Shown here piece after piece: positions 39,005-52,449 of a stretch of DNA of 64,000 nucleotides; position 1 is the stretch's first letter; the number at the start of each line of letters is the position of its first letter. The notes under the pieces are model-generated. The model saw only the letters and a list, made by a program, of their open reading frames with translations, made no database searches and was not told where the DNA came from. This stretch comes from Chrysoperla carnea (Eukaryota; Arthropoda; Insecta; Neuroptera; Chrysopidae), in assembly GCF_905475395.1 (NCBI RefSeq), contig NC_058338.1, forward strand, positions 13,592,935 through 13,656,934, written 5' to 3'. Made by a program: the position numbers and the translations under genes.

Positions 39005-40328
39005 ATTTTCAAGAATTAATAAATTAATTAATTACAGCAACATTGATTTAATTAGTTTAATCACAGGATATAAAATTACAATGATTTATTTAATTATTTA
39101 TATATATATGTAATTATAAATATTTTTTTAAAATAGTTTTAAGTATTTAATGATAACGAATGTTATTATAATTACTTTGTGATAAAAATTCGAAAAGAAA
39201 AATTTTATCAAAAAATGATAATTTATAGTTTATTTTGATTGATTAATTAACTTCCATATTACATTGTTTTGAAAACTTGTAAGTTAATACTTTTTACATA
39301 GTGTAAGCGTTCCAAAAATTATGCCGTTATTTAAAAAATTTTGTAATACATAGAAGTTTTCACTCTCTGTTCGATCGATATAATACTAAGCATACTATGA
39401 AATATTGAACGGCAGTTATGTGATTTATTTAAAATTGCTCGATAGTATATTTTTTGATTATAGTATAATTCTCAGGGTTTCATATGGAGTCTTTCTGAAT
39501 TTCCCAGAATATCAAAATTTTTTAGTCATTTACCAACGTAATTTTCAAATATATTTAGACTGTGCGTTTCCAGTGTGTAATAAGAAACGTGCACTTAGCA
39601 AATAAGAAGAGGTTGAGTTTTTTAGAAAAAGATTTACGAACTTTGCCAATAATACCAAACGTCAAAATTTATTTCTTAAAAGAAACTCTTTTTTTATTCG
39701 TATTTCTAGATATAGAAGTATGCGGAAAACAAAAATAATCAATTTATCTATTGATAAAAAAAATTCTGTTTTGGATACTTATGTTTTGGAAAAAATTGAT
39801 ATTGTAGGTAGTGCGGCGGCTAAGGGAGATTCGCTCGGTACTTAGTGTACCATTATCGTATATTTTTCGCTCAAAGACTCTCCTCAAATAGAGCTAGCGA
39901 GTTGTGCAACCACTATTTTTATAGAGTTGATCTTAATAGACAAACTTAAATAATTTCGAATTTTCTGACAATTGCAAAGAAACTCTTGGCCGTTGTACTA
40001 ATACATCCATAACATGTATCAAATAAATTTTTTAATATCAGTGAATATTTACTCGAAATTCAAAATCATTTGACTGATAATAGTATTATTCCTAAGTCAA
40101 AGCAATATTTAAAAATCGATATAATCACTATTTTTACGATACTCGAGTGCCTATTGTTGCACTCAAGTTGTTGCAAAAATCAATGCAACATATAGGTATA
40201 TACACTCCAAGTTGTTGTTTTTTTTTGTATATGTATTGCAACATAAAATAGTAAGCTGAAAACTACTATATATCAAACTGGATCGACCCGTGTAGCATTC
40301 TGTAGCCCACCCGTGGCTAAAATCAGGC
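39005..40328. other. Upstream flank of alpha-mannosidase
   Basis: Holds the presumed promoter of the minus-strand mannosidase gene. AT-rich, without a recognisable gene. I cannot point to a core promoter. Confidence 0.4.
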
Positions 40329-41180
40329 TAGAGAAATGATATATATTGAGTTATTAACTTTTTTATTTATAGGCAATTTCATTACAGACATTATATACAA
40401 GTTACATATTGAACAAATGTTAGTACGAGCGCCAAGGCAAGCTTAGACTTGGCAAGGCAAGTGGTTGAAATTATTTGTACCTTTTTTTCAACTTTGATGA
40501 TGAATTTTGTTATAACTTCATGAATGTAGACGAAAAATAAGAATAACATTTTTTCGATATCTGCCTTGGTTTTCGAAATATCGAAAGCTAAATAATTAAA
40601 CAAAATATTCAATTTTCGATATTTTAAAAATTACTCCAGATATCGAAGAATTGTATTCTTACTTTTCGTCTTATATTGTCAAATTATATAATAATTTACC
40701 ATCAAAATTAAATATATAAAAATTTTTTTAATTTGTGTCCCAACTACCGTGCTTATACATCCTTAATTAGTAGGGTACCACAGGCTTTTTTGTTTTCAAT
40801 AATTTATTAAGGATTTAACTTACCATAAAGCCAATGTTAATTATGCTCACTTTTGAATTCATTTATTTATTAAAATAATCGACAACCCCCCTTAAATTTT
40901 TAGAATTGATTTAGACTGAGTCCAATTTCATAAGAAAAAAAACTCAAGCTTTTTATCCGAAATTGCCCTGACGCTAGTAAATCTTTAATAATATTTCTCT
41001 AGTTTTTTTCCACTAAAAATGTACTCAAGAATTGTTATTAACCAGTTACAGTCAAGTATTATTCGTTAATAACTAGCGCGATAAGTTTTAAAATGAGGCG
41101 TAAATCATGAAATTCGATAAAGGAATAAGGAAGATATGTGACAGGAAAACAGGCTAAAGAAATAATATATAAGATAACAA
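40329..41180. repeat. Dispersed repeat D, copy 2, with nested MITE
   Basis: Same block order as 30985-31235: CAGGCTAGAGAAATGATATATA (40332), ATAGGCAATTTCATT, TTACATATTGAACAAA, then the fold-back MITE (40421-40766), further sequence, TTTTAAAATGAGGCGTAAATC, GATAAAGGAATAAGG, and CAGGCTAAAGAAATAATATA at 41144. A third partial match, inverted, is at about 60288-60350 (ATTTCGTTATCAAATTCCATG). Confidence 0.6.
40421..40766. repeat. Palindromic fold-back MITE, copy B
   Basis: Matches copy A (5031-5362) along its length: AACTTCATGAATG..GACGAAAAATAAGAAT, the CTGCCTTGGTTTTCGAAATATCGAAAG centre, and the right end ACTACCGTGCTTATACATCCTTAA. The left end is shortened (TTAGTACGAG instead of TTAAGGTAGTACGAG as in copy C). 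It lies inside repeat D. Confidence 0.72.
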
Positions 41181-44100
41181 ACGAGATAAGAAATTGATAA
41201 AAAAAATTTACTAATTTGCACTTCACATAATATCAATATTTTTTAACATGCTCTTTTACTTTGAACAGATAAGTTTAATTGTGAAATTGTGAGACATAAA
41301 ATTATATTTGCAAGTCAAAAATTTGGCAAAGCCTCGTTACTTCAAAGCGAAATTCTCAATGGCATCCTTGCTGAGTGTTCTTTAGCAACCTTTGCAAATA
41401 ATTCCAAAAAATTTATTTAAAGGACAAATTCGACAGCAAAAAGCATTGCAGAAAAAAAATATATCCAGCTAATATATTATAATAAAAAACAATAGTCATT
41501 TTAATGTTTCCTTATGTAAGGGTATTTTCTATTTAAACAATGTATGCGAACAAAAATTGCAAAACTGTATAGAAATGTTGACAATTAATATCTTCTTACT
41601 TTTGGTTAAACTGTACCAAAGCGTACCAACAAATAATAACTAGTATGCATGATAACTATATGCTGTGATGATATTCCACCCTCACTAGCTAGCTACACGT
41701 TATATATAATAAGGGTAGGTATATATCTCTGTTTTTAAAAACAGAATTCATCTTCATCCCCTTAGTATTTTCATTTAAATAATAATGCTGTTTCAAAACA
41801 ACTATGTCTAGTCAAAAAAGAATGTGCATGTATTGTCACAGTCCGAATACTCAGAAGGTATTTAAAGGTCGAAAGTATTTAAAGGTATGTAATGCATTAT
41901 TTTAAGAATTTTTCGAAAGCATGATGAAATTTTCTTGAATGACTGTCCGAAAATAATAAATCTGCGATTAGTCACCGATAACCAGCGAATAATTCCGTAA
42001 TAACTACGAATAACAACGTAATTCGACCAATTATGAGTCGCCATATATTCTGGAATCTGTACGATAATGGAAAGTTTTTTTACCGCGTTTGAATTTGAAA
42101 TTCAAAACTTTCAATGCTCAGTTACTTAAGTCGTACCTGCGCAGAGCTCCAATAAAAAACCTGTATCAAAGAGCAACATCATAAAATGTACATGAAAAAA
42201 AAAAAAATCTTACCCCCTTATAACATTAAGAGTATGGGTGGTACGATTTAAGCAATCAGGTATTAATAAAATTTTATTTTTATGATTGCCGGTTGGAATC
42301 TTAACAATTTTAACATCGGACCTAGACCCTGCAGTTCGCATGCATTTTTTCTTCTTCAAATTATATTAAATAAATAACTCCAAATCCAATTACCCGCTTT
42401 ATAGCGGCCAAAGGTTAAGCAAATTGGTCTCTTAGCTTTAAAACCTTTAATTGAGTGTACAAATTTTTTGAAAAATTTCTGAATAAAAGTTTGTTATTTT
42501 ATCTTTAAAGTGCTTTGATGTGTTGCTGTAAATCGAGCTACTTTAATTGTCAAAGTCAAAGTCACAATTTGGCTTTAAGTCGTTATATCTTCTAGACTTC
42601 AGGTGCCTTTCTTCTTAAAAAATTGTCTTTTTTAAACCAAATCTACTATTCAAAGAATAATAACTTGAAATTTTCATTGAGTATTATAAAGTGAAATGTT
42701 TTTCGATTTTTCTAAGCACTGTAAAATCTTGAACACTGTAAAATTTGGTCTACTAATGAATGCGTTTTTTGTCTTACTAATAAATTCAGTTGCGAGGAGT
42801 GAATGTTTAATCTTTTAGTTTTATCTAATCAAGAATAAAAGATTTTGTGTTTTTTCCTAATTTCGAAGCATTATACTATGCAGTTATTTTTTTTATAAAA
42901 GCTGTATTTTAAATCTTTTTAAATATTGTCGAAAGCGGAAATGAGAAAAAAAATCATATATAAACATGGCTAGAGAACAAGGACTTGTGTGCTGTATTTC
43001 AAAACCTAATTATTTTTCAAAATCATATCCGCCTCCATCAATTTTTGACATGATTTAAAATACACCCCATATATAAAAATATAATTGCATAAGGCCTGGA
43101 TATTATTATGTATACGTGAGACGACTGGTACTGGAAAATTAAAAACAGGCCTCTTTTTTTCTATGCATTGTTTTAAATTCCTTTGTTTTTTTCATTCTCT
43201 TTTATTTATTTTTTTGTCCTATACAATTTGGTCATTAGCATTTTGTTTAATGTGCATTTGTTTAACCCTTTACAAGCGCATCCATATGGGGGTAGACATA
43301 TTAAGGGCTTTCTCGAGCTTTCTCGGGCTTTTAACGGTAAATATTATTATAATAATTTGAAATTGAAATACTAATTGTTTGTCTGAGAATAAAAAAAATT
43401 GCATGAAAGCTACAAATACTTATTTATAAAAACTATGAATAAATTTTTCGACAGTGATTTATATTGTATGTTTAAAATTCGATATTATTGTCACGATAAA
43501 ATAAACAATTTTATTAACTAAATATTTGTAAGAAAATCAATGTCCTTGTAAGATCCATTTACTATTTTCTCTAAGGAAGAATTTGTATCCCCTCTTATTT
43601 ACTATACGGTACAAGGTACGAGGATTATGCGATACAAATGTAGATTTCAATCGAGAACCTTTATTACTGGTGATTTTGATGCTTGATATATCTTTAAGTG
43701 CACTTAACATTAAATACGACAAATTTTTCTATACGACAAAGAATCTGTGTTACAATTGGGATGTCTTTATCCAAAAGAAAAAAAATTTAAAAAAAAAAAA
43801 CTTATTAAGTTAATATACATTTTTTATAATTATTTGAAACAGGAATGCTGAAAAATTGCTTCATGCCTAAACAGTTGAAACAAACAGGAAAAAAAGACAA
43901 AATTTTGATTTTTGTGGTTTTTTGCTTTTTCGGTTGAATCTTTTTTTTTTTTTTTGAGCATAGATAGCTATAACATTGCATAATAAAAAGAAAGTAGAAT
44001 AAATTTCCTTTTAAATGGAATGCTGAACAATTTTTTGCTTAAAAATTGACAGAGATATCGCCATGTTAACCAGGTTTTTTTCGCATTTCATCTTTCGTTC

Positions 44101-44460
44101 ACATTTTATTGTATATCTACTTAAAAATCATTCAAATACCCTACTCTTAGGGTTAGTAGTGATTCATAATGTGCTAATGAGCTTAATTGTGCTAATGACC
44201 TTTACAAATTATATCAAATCACATATAAAACAAGCTAGAAAAAATTGTGAAATAGATAATTTAAAGTCGAATTCAGATTCAGAAGATTTAAATATAATTT
44301 GTAAATACTATTTTTTTTATCTCAATTTGGAAACTGTCTATTATGCTAACTTTGCTTGGACTCCATAAACTTGACTTTTGAATATGGACCTTTATCAATT
44401 TGGATGAGCTCTTCTTCTAATTATAGCTTTCCCCAGAGTTTAAAATAATAAAACAAAAAG
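41181..44460. other. Gene-poor AT-rich DNA
   Basis: No recognisable gene, RNA gene or clear repeat. Short frames at 43085-43374 and 43583-43813 are low-complexity, and no family fits. Confidence 0.4.
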
Positions 44461-44469
44461 AGGGGTACT

Positions 44470-44950
44470 GCAAGTGGGTCCCTAGCACCTAGCCTGTCAC
44501 CTAGCACCGAAGACGAGGCGTCTTCGAATAGGAGGTGCTATTAAAATGAAGCTAAAGGATTCTGCCGAGGCCAGGCGCCACACAGAAAGCCCACAGCTTC
44601 TCCGTCGAGATCTCTCCGAGGATAGATGAATCCAAGGTTTCGAACCCGAACATTCTGAATCTAACGCCCTGCTTATGCCTGGGGGTGCAAATAACATGTA
44701 TAGAAGTTTCGTCATCCTCCATACAGGCTTTACAAGGGGGGGGGTCATTAGAGATCCCCATATTATGAAGGTGATAGTGTCCTGTCAAGAGTCCCACCGT
44801 CCTTCTCAACAGTACTCTAGCAAGTTTCAGGCGAGCAGAGTCGAATAGCCTAGCTGTGGTTAATCACAGTTTGGCCTGTCACATGCTTGCGTCAAGTCGC
44901 AATAATCAAGATGGGCTTGTCCTAGCCACTCTTTGATTTTCCCAGAGTTA
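44470..44950 (-). mobile_element. Non-LTR retrotransposon fragment (family 2)
   Basis: The minus strand encodes RRTVGLLTGHYHLHNMGI, then CKAC..DDETSIHVICTPRHK, the RNase H tail and zinc-knuckle region of a Jockey-superfamily LINE (R1/Jockey/LOA-like). Its GLLTGH..L motif and knuckle differ from family 1, so it is a second family. The frame is open for about 85 codons, then decays: upstream, in three frames, there are stop codons. A stretch of TAGCACCTAGCCTG and TCACCTAGCACC repeats marks the 3' side near 44487-44510. Confidence 0.82.
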
Positions 44951-47900
44951 CTTCCTAATTTATTGAAACACAATTTTCATGAAGGAAATCGCATATTATT
45001 GGTAGAAATGACTGGTAAAGTTTCATTTTGACCATTAATGAATATGTAACAGGTAAACATACAAACAAGAAGTTTCATAAAAGCTTTTAATGTTGTTGTA
45101 GGCCTGGATGATTTGATCCATCCTTACTGATTCAACGGTAGCAAATCCATTTTATTTACTACACACTTTACGAATATTTTATGAATCGAACACTCCTTTT
45201 AATGTAAAACGAACTTTAACCCTCCGTTTTAAGAATGCATTCTCTACAACTACGTAACATCAAGTTCTCTCTACCATATGATACCCATATTGTATATATA
45301 CTTGTAGTCAATATCAATTTTTTTTTCTGCTTCCATTTACGATAGTAAACCTCTCCAATAATAAACAGCAAAGTGTATACAGTTAGTGCTAGCGACCGTA
45401 TAGTATATATACCTTCAATTTTAACGACACTAACAGAAAACAAAACGTTGTGAATATAGCCTTTAGAGATCAGACAAATCAATTCTGATAAAATAAAAAT
45501 TCTACTTATTGATAACTTAAAGTTAAATGTAATTTTTAAACCGCTTTTATTATTAGCTTCATAACGTATGTTAGTATGTTTGTATGTAACGGAAACTTTG
45601 AACATGATTTTTACCCCCTGCAAAACGTCGGATTAACTCGAAATTTGGTATACTTATCAAGCACCGATGACAATACAATAATTTAACAAGTTTATTTGAT
45701 TGTCCTCATCATTTTTTAGGATTAACGATTTCCATACCCGAAATTATATACATTTACTTGCGCTCCCACCATATTTATACTAAATTTTGTAACTAGTTAG
45801 AACTAAATGCTTCTGAAGATAGAAAACCCTCGAAAGACACTTCCCCCATGGGAACACATCTTAAATATAAAAATAAGATCTAATGAACACATATATCAAG
45901 TTTAATGGCTTGAACCCCAAAAAAATAAAACCTCTTACCATATCAACTATAAAGACATCATATAAAGCTTTTGATTTCAATTTTTATGATGAAACTAACA
46001 ACTTTACACCAGGAAGTTAAAACTTCATCACTACCATAATATTATGGAGTTTGCGTACATTTGAAACAATTCATAAATGAAAATATATACAGTGTTGGTT
46101 GACTGATATGTCTTTGTTTACAAAAACATATACATGCAAGTGTAAACGGCGGCAGACCATATCAAAAAAATACAAATATTAAAATTAAATAAATAGAAAT
46201 ACAAAGCTTATAATAAATTAATTAATTCGATTCTAAATGAATAAATATTTTTAAAAACAAAACTGGTTTAGTTGGTATTTTATGGGATTAATAAATAAAT
46301 AAACTTGAAGTGATTTCAATAATAAAATAAAATTATTGAAGTGCGCGTTAATTTCTTTTGTTTAACCGCAAAGTGTAAAATAATTTAAAAAATATCGTTG
46401 TTGCATTTATTTTAAATAATTGCAATTAAATTTTTCAAAAATTTGTGAAGTGTTTTTTTGAAATAATGATATTTTTTTGGTAAAAATGTTTTATTAAAAG
46501 AAAAATATGAATTTGTAAGTAAATTTTAATTTTTTTAAATATATTTATTGATAAACTAGGAATGCTCTCTTTATCGTTCCTTGAAATTTCTAGTAAGAAT
46601 AAAATTCTTTATTTATTTTTTTATTAAAATAAAATTTAGTTTTTGTGGAAACACTATTGTTGAATAGAACCCCAGCAATGTTAAACAATTGTTGAATATT
46701 CATTGTCCAAAACATCGCAACTAAAGAGTGTCTAAAAAGACTATTAGGATTTGAATTCGTTATAAATTTTTCATTTAAGCGATGCTTATGAAATTTTAAG
46801 AGCAATAAAATTTGTTAGTATTTGGATTATAAGAAAATAAAAGTATCCCTCAAGTTATGGACATTTGGAAGGCTGAATGCTGGAAGAAATTTGAAGTATT
46901 TTTGAAATAGTATATTTTTGAAAAAATGCGGTACAATGGACCGTTGATTTTCAAAACGAAAGACCCGAGTTTAATTTTGATGAGAAGCGAACCATACGAA
47001 GTTTCAAATATATTTTTTACATTCAAACATTAATTACCATTAGATTTTCAACGAGTATGATTATCGTAAAAAAAAATAAATAATAACAAATTTGGAAACA
47101 TCCCACGATCAAAAGTTATTGAAGGCGTCAAAAAAAAATCACTTTCTAATTTTTAACGACCTCTTTTCGATAAATACCTACACAATAAAATTAATAAATC
47201 ATCAATTATTAAGTAATATTTGGCAAATATTGTCATAGAGTTGGCAGTAAAATTTTTAGTTGCATTCCTGTAGTATATCATACTGTATTGCATAACAGAT
47301 TGCATGACGCCATGGAGCGCACTTTATATGTATTCGTTCTAGTAATGTTCTAGACAGCTTGGCGCCATTAAAATATCTATATTATGGTCTTAAGAGTATA
47401 ATATGTATAATATAGAGCATTACAATCCACTCGTCTTTCTCTGTTCAACTTACATATATTTGAATACAATTTATTTGATATGCAATTATTTCGTCTTAAT
47501 AATTTTGTTCGGCTCATATTATTTTGTTCGATCGAAATTAAACGAAACGATTTTATATGTATGAATATGCGTTTGTACATCTTTGAATGTAATATGTATG
47601 CTATTCAGATTTACTCAACATCCGGTCATAATTATATTTTGTAGGTTGTTGACCTGATGAATTATTTCGAAAAATTACGATTAAATGCTTTTGCAAGATT
47701 TATTGAAATTATTAATGAAATCTATTGTATACAATTGTTAATAGTTAACGTTTAACCGTAAATTTAAAGATTTCAAAAAATATCTAGATTAGGTACTGAA
47801 TCCCTGCGGTTTTTATTTGACACCTGATACTTTATGAGTATATATATTATTGTTATTTTATTACTTAAAAACATCCGGTTTACTAAATATATTCTTTGGG

Positions 47901-48030
47901 CTATTTTATTTCTGTTCCTGGATAGAAAAACGCCAAGATTGTTATACAGGCGATTTTTATTCAATAATTAAAGTGTTTTAATGATTTATTAATTAAAATA
48001 TTAATGATTATATTGCTAACTCAAATGTAC
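44951..48030. other. Gene-poor AT-rich DNA
   Basis: No recognisable gene. The frames at 45216-45623, 46590-46805, 47377-47580 and 47773-47964 are all minus strand, rich in Asn, Ile and Lys, and without family resemblance. The phrase CTTGCGCTCCCACCAT at about 45748-45763 resembles the inverted termini at 56953-57026. Confidence 0.4.
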
Positions 48031-48111
48031 AGGCCTGGATTTATCTACTGGGCCACATGGGCCATGGTCCTAGAGGGTAAATTCTGGGGGCGGCAAAAAT
48101 GTCCTCTCGTT

Positions 48112-48610
48112 CCTTCACAACACATTATTGCTCTTCTAGTAATTGAAGATCTAGGTTAGGTTAGGTTAGAGTGGCTGTCCTGGAATGGGATACACGTAGA
48201 CCATAGGGTCCATTGTGATACCGAAAAAGGGTTGGCCTATCCCCGGCCACTACTTCATGAACCATTTGAAGCTGTTTAAGAACAGCAGGAGTGCTTTGAC
48301 ATCGACGGACTTTACGTCGGAGAGGTCGTCAAAGAGAGGCTTGCTCAAATAAGTTCATCTCCTCATGGCAAGAGCTGGACAGTGACAGAGAATATGAGAC
48401 ATAGTTTCCTCCTCCTGACCACTCTGACAGCTCCTGCGAAGATCTAGCTCTCTGAAGAGTATTTTGGTTCTCTAGTATGGAAGCAAATGCTGCCATACCC
48501 AGAATACATCAGAGATATTATGGCTGTAGTTGTATCCATACGACACGATTCAGATACTCTTTAGAGAGCTACTCCTTCAATTACTAGAAAAGCAATTATA
48601 TGTTGTGAAG
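48112..48610. repeat. Fold-back element interrupted by a LINE
   Basis: Left arm CTTCACAACA..ATTGCTCTTCTAGTAATTGAAG (48113-48146) is inverted at 48573-48610. Inner arms AGCTCTCTGAAGAGTAT (48446-48462) and ATACTCTTTAGAGAGCT (48554-48570) pair too. The LINE at 48155-48437 splits the left arm. A 6+2 bp hairpin, GTATGG..GC / GC..CCATAC, lies at about 48475-48499 in the loop. Confidence 0.75.
48155..48437 (-). mobile_element. 5'-truncated non-LTR retrotransposon (family 1, copy 3)
   Basis: Minus-strand LINE fragment with a perfect 10-bp duplication GAAGATCTAG (48145-48154 and 48438-48447). It matches 8016-8355 closely, including the tail GTTAGGTTAGGTTAGAGTGG (plus strand), GTGATACCGAAAAA and the zinc-knuckle block near 48400-48437. 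It is shorter at the 5' end than copy 1. Confidence 0.88.
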
Positions 48611-50739
48611 CAGTTGAGGGTGGGATGGGTATAGTGTCCAAAATTTTAATTACCTTTGTGTAAGCAATCCGAAAACTACTTTATTCAACAATGTCTTTGC
48701 TTTATTAGTTGAATTTAATAGTGCATATAACTGCTTAACTATTGGATTGTAGGCAAAAGTCTATAAACGCATTTTCGACTTTAACTTGTCTAAAGCTATA
48801 CGCTCTTAAGCTCTGCCATCGAGTCACGAGACACCCTGTACATGTAGTATATAACTTTTTATCAGCCACTTTTAAAAATCCCAAATAAAAATTAAGGATT
48901 ATCAGAATTATCACGATTTTCAATACAATTACTTATCCTATTATCCATAGTTGAGTGTAACTGTATACAGGTAATCGCCAGCAATATGAAAATTGATAAT
49001 TTTTATTATCTATAAAAGGGAAAATTTGCATACACATAAATAAGAAAGCTGACTTTTTTTCTTCAAACAACTTGCAAAACTATAAATACCCATTTATATA
49101 GAACTTTCAAACTTTGAATAATTATTTCTTATTTATATTTTAATTGTGAAAGTATACAGCAACAACATACATGGTAGAACCTTTTAAGAAAAGTGTGTTA
49201 GCAAATAAGTAAACTTTAAATTATAATTACATTACATGAAAAGGAAAAGCTCACATTTTTATGGTTTCATTATTACTCTTGTACGTAATGAATTCATGTC
49301 ATATTATGTTATTAAAAAACCGTTCGATAAAGTTAACTCTCTGTGTACCAAAAACACGTCGAATCGATTATAGGTACAAAAAAAATGATTCCTATAATAA
49401 AATAAGTACATTTAAAAGTTTTTTTGCAATAAATATACTAGCTTAAAAAAAATTGTGACATTAAAACACTGCAGAATCATGCGCTATGAATCATGACATC
49501 ATCTTTTATGATAATTCATAGTATACCACAGTGTTTATACAACTAGAGAACGCCAGAACCCAAAACTTGCGATATGATGAATGAGAGAGAAGATTGCCAG
49601 TGAGTTTCCCTGTGTCCTTGTCTAATCTATATGCCATTGGCTACATATTGTTTACATTATTGCTATTAAGTACATAGTTAAAAAACGATTTATGGAATAT
49701 TATTTAATACATTAAAAGTTATTAAAAATGTCAAAAGAAACTTCAATTCCTCTCTTCTTCTTTTCTTATTTCCGGAAGCAAATTAGGAAGATTTTTACAT
49801 GATATTTTGGCTGCATTATATGGGTTTTCTCGTGGATGAGATTCATGAAATTTAACTTGTTTTTCATTAAGATTGGCCTAAATTTGTGTAATTTTATCTG
49901 ATAAATTCTTCTTTAATAAAAAATTATCTCCACTTATGTGAAAATACGTAAAAAATTTTGCTGCCCTTTTTACGGTAACCGTTAACCCTTAAATGAATGC
50001 TTTGAGAACATTAAATTAACTTAAATTGCATGTAGTCAGTTGTAATCATCACCCATTTGGAATTCAATCAGGATGAGTTTCAAAAAATTTGAACAAAAAA
50101 AATTAATCCAATGTAAAATGTGCGGAATCCTTTGTATTATCCTTTGTAAGGAAAAAATCTGTAAACAATATCTGTCAAAGCTATACAAAACCTCTTTTTT
50201 TTTTATATACCCTTATTAATAACATCTTAAGAATATGTGAACAAATATATGTAAATATAAGTAATCCTTGGGACAATGTACTTTCGGTAAAACTTTTTAT
50301 CAAGAATAGAAATATAATAGGGTGTTGCCTAGGACGTGTCTTTAACCGTATTTGGAATTATATTACTTCCGAACCATTTACAGATTCGATAGAATTACTT
50401 TTTCAAATTAAATATCCCTTGTTTGTTGCTCTGATTTTAAATGGTGAGGTTTACTTTGATGACTCATGATGCTGGTTATCGTAGGTATATTATTATTGTA
50501 TTATTAACTAAAAGTATTGTAACAGAAAATATGAAAGGAAAAGCACTTTAAAGTTTATTTTCTTCTCTCCCTTCATTTAACTCGTCATGCTGGAGCTACG
50601 CAGACTAAGTGAATTTTTAAAACAAAATATACAGCGACATTAGTTTATTACATTTCATTCTACTACTTATGTGTAAACGTAGTTTGTGTATTAATAAGGA
50701 AAAGAGATATATGTATTCGGGCAACTATGGATGATCAAG
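48611..50739. other. Gene-poor AT-rich DNA
   Basis: No recognisable gene or RNA. Frames at 48735-48923 and 49261-49446 look like chance. Confidence 0.4.
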
Positions 50740-51095
50740 GCGCCAGCCGAGGCCAGCAACCTTCGAGGTCAGCAAATTTGAGAATGTAGCTTTCCAACGA
50801 GATGCATACGCTTTTTTCTGAAATTGTTAAACAATAACGACTTTCAAGAAGCGTTCTGACGCCAGAATTTGGTCCTACAAACCCAAGACCCAATTGACCT
50901 ATGTTGCCCATTTACGAACCCGACCTCACTTTTTACGTCCTGAGTACGCTGTATAAATTTCAGCTTGAAGACGGACGGCCGGACATCCGAAAATGTACTA
51001 ATTAGGTGATTTTATGAACACCTATACCAAAATTTTGTTGGTAGCACCAATATTTTTAAGCGTTACAAACTTGGGACTGAACTTAGTATACCTTA
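50740..51095. repeat. Dispersed repeat, about 350 bp
   Basis: Contains CCCAATTGACCTATGTTGCCC, a GACGGACGGCCGGACATCC stretch, then AATTAGGTGATTTTATGAAC, CCTATACCAAAATTTTGTTGG and TACAAACTTGGGACTGAAC. From memory these phrases recur in other arthropod genomes as a common repeat; I cannot verify it here. Part of it recurs near 28505. Confidence 0.5.
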
Positions 51096-52354
51096 TATAT
51101 TACATATATATATATGGAATAAAAACAGGTCGGATCGATGAATATTTAAAGAAATTTTTTCCGAAATTTTTGCGATCGGTACAGTAACTGCGTTTTATGA
51201 GCGAAACTTCTCAAACAATTTTCCCAGCCGTTTAGAATATAATATAAATATTGACTATATAAAAGCACGGACGGCACAGTACAACTCAGTCTGTATTTAT
51301 TTTCTATTCATATATTTAATTACGATAAGATTGCACCCACATTTTATAATAAAATATTATTGAATGTTTACAACAAAAGCCTCTAAAAATAGCATAACCA
51401 TATAGGTATTGAGTCCACACCCTGCCACAGCCTGTGTCCCATCATGTTCTATGTAGTTGGATGAAGACTACGATGCCTACGAACTGAACTGAACTGAATA
51501 TACCAATCCGCCTATATATACCTACTGTGCTGTATGTTGCCTGTTGTTCACTGTTTGCTCTGTTTTGTGTAGCCTAGCCTTGCTTTGCTTCTGCTGCCAT
51601 CCGCATGTAACAAATCTCTACTTTGTTATGTTCAGAGATATTATTCCATCAAAACATAATGCTCTAGCGATATTTTTATCTCATTCTAATATAATTTAAT
51701 TTTAGATATTGCTGTCTTTGTTATTTTATAATTTATAAGAATGAATGCATTGTAAAATTGGTCTATCTCACTTTTCCAACAATTGTGCAACAATGCTTTT
51801 ATGTTTTTCGTGCTAATGGCATATGAATTACAATATATCGTTTTGATCATGTTTGCAATTTTTCTGAAAATTTATCTATTTGATCTTGGGAGTTCTAACA
51901 CAAGTGTGTTGTAAATAAATCTTTTAATATAAGTATCATCAAAGATAATAAATAATAAATTAGAACTCATGGAATATTCATGGAATATTCCAACTTGAAA
52001 CAGTCCCGCAATTTTCTTGCCTTATCAAAACAAGTTACAAAAATTAACATTAGCCTGGACCAACTTTGATAGGGTCTAAGATTCTTAATGTTTGAATTAT
52101 TGAAGGCTAGTATCAAATATCTAGGAGAAGTTGAAATGTGTATTTAAATGTAACAAGTTTCACCGCCAAGATGCATTCGTTTTCGATTGGGAAAAACAAA
52201 TTTAGAATTGTCAATAAAATTACATAAATACAATATTTTGCGCTGGTGATTCTCAAAAATATTTTGTATGAGACCATAACGTCTATTCGTCTCAGAGTTA
52301 AAAGTTTTTTCTACACAACATAATAAGCTTTTATAATATTTCACGGCGCCACCA

Positions 52355-52356
<2 letters not shown>
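51096..52356. other. Gene-poor AT-rich DNA
   Basis: No recognisable gene or structured RNA. Confidence 0.35.

Positions 52357-52445
<89 letters not shown>
52357..52445. repeat. AT dinucleotide microsatellite, about 44 units
   Basis: An uninterrupted 89-bp run of alternating A and T. It can extrude as a cruciform and is probably highly variable in length. Confidence 0.97.

Positions 52446-52449
<4 letters not shown>

Noticed and set aside
43085-43374. A 91-codon membrane-like frame
   Set aside because: Hydrophobic residues are expected from a T-rich strand; no splice context, no family resemblance, and an overlapping frame looks just as good.
45216-45623. A 135-codon minus-strand frame, the longest in the gene desert
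   Set aside because: Rich in Ile, Lys and Asn, as AT-rich noise is; no domain or start context recognised.
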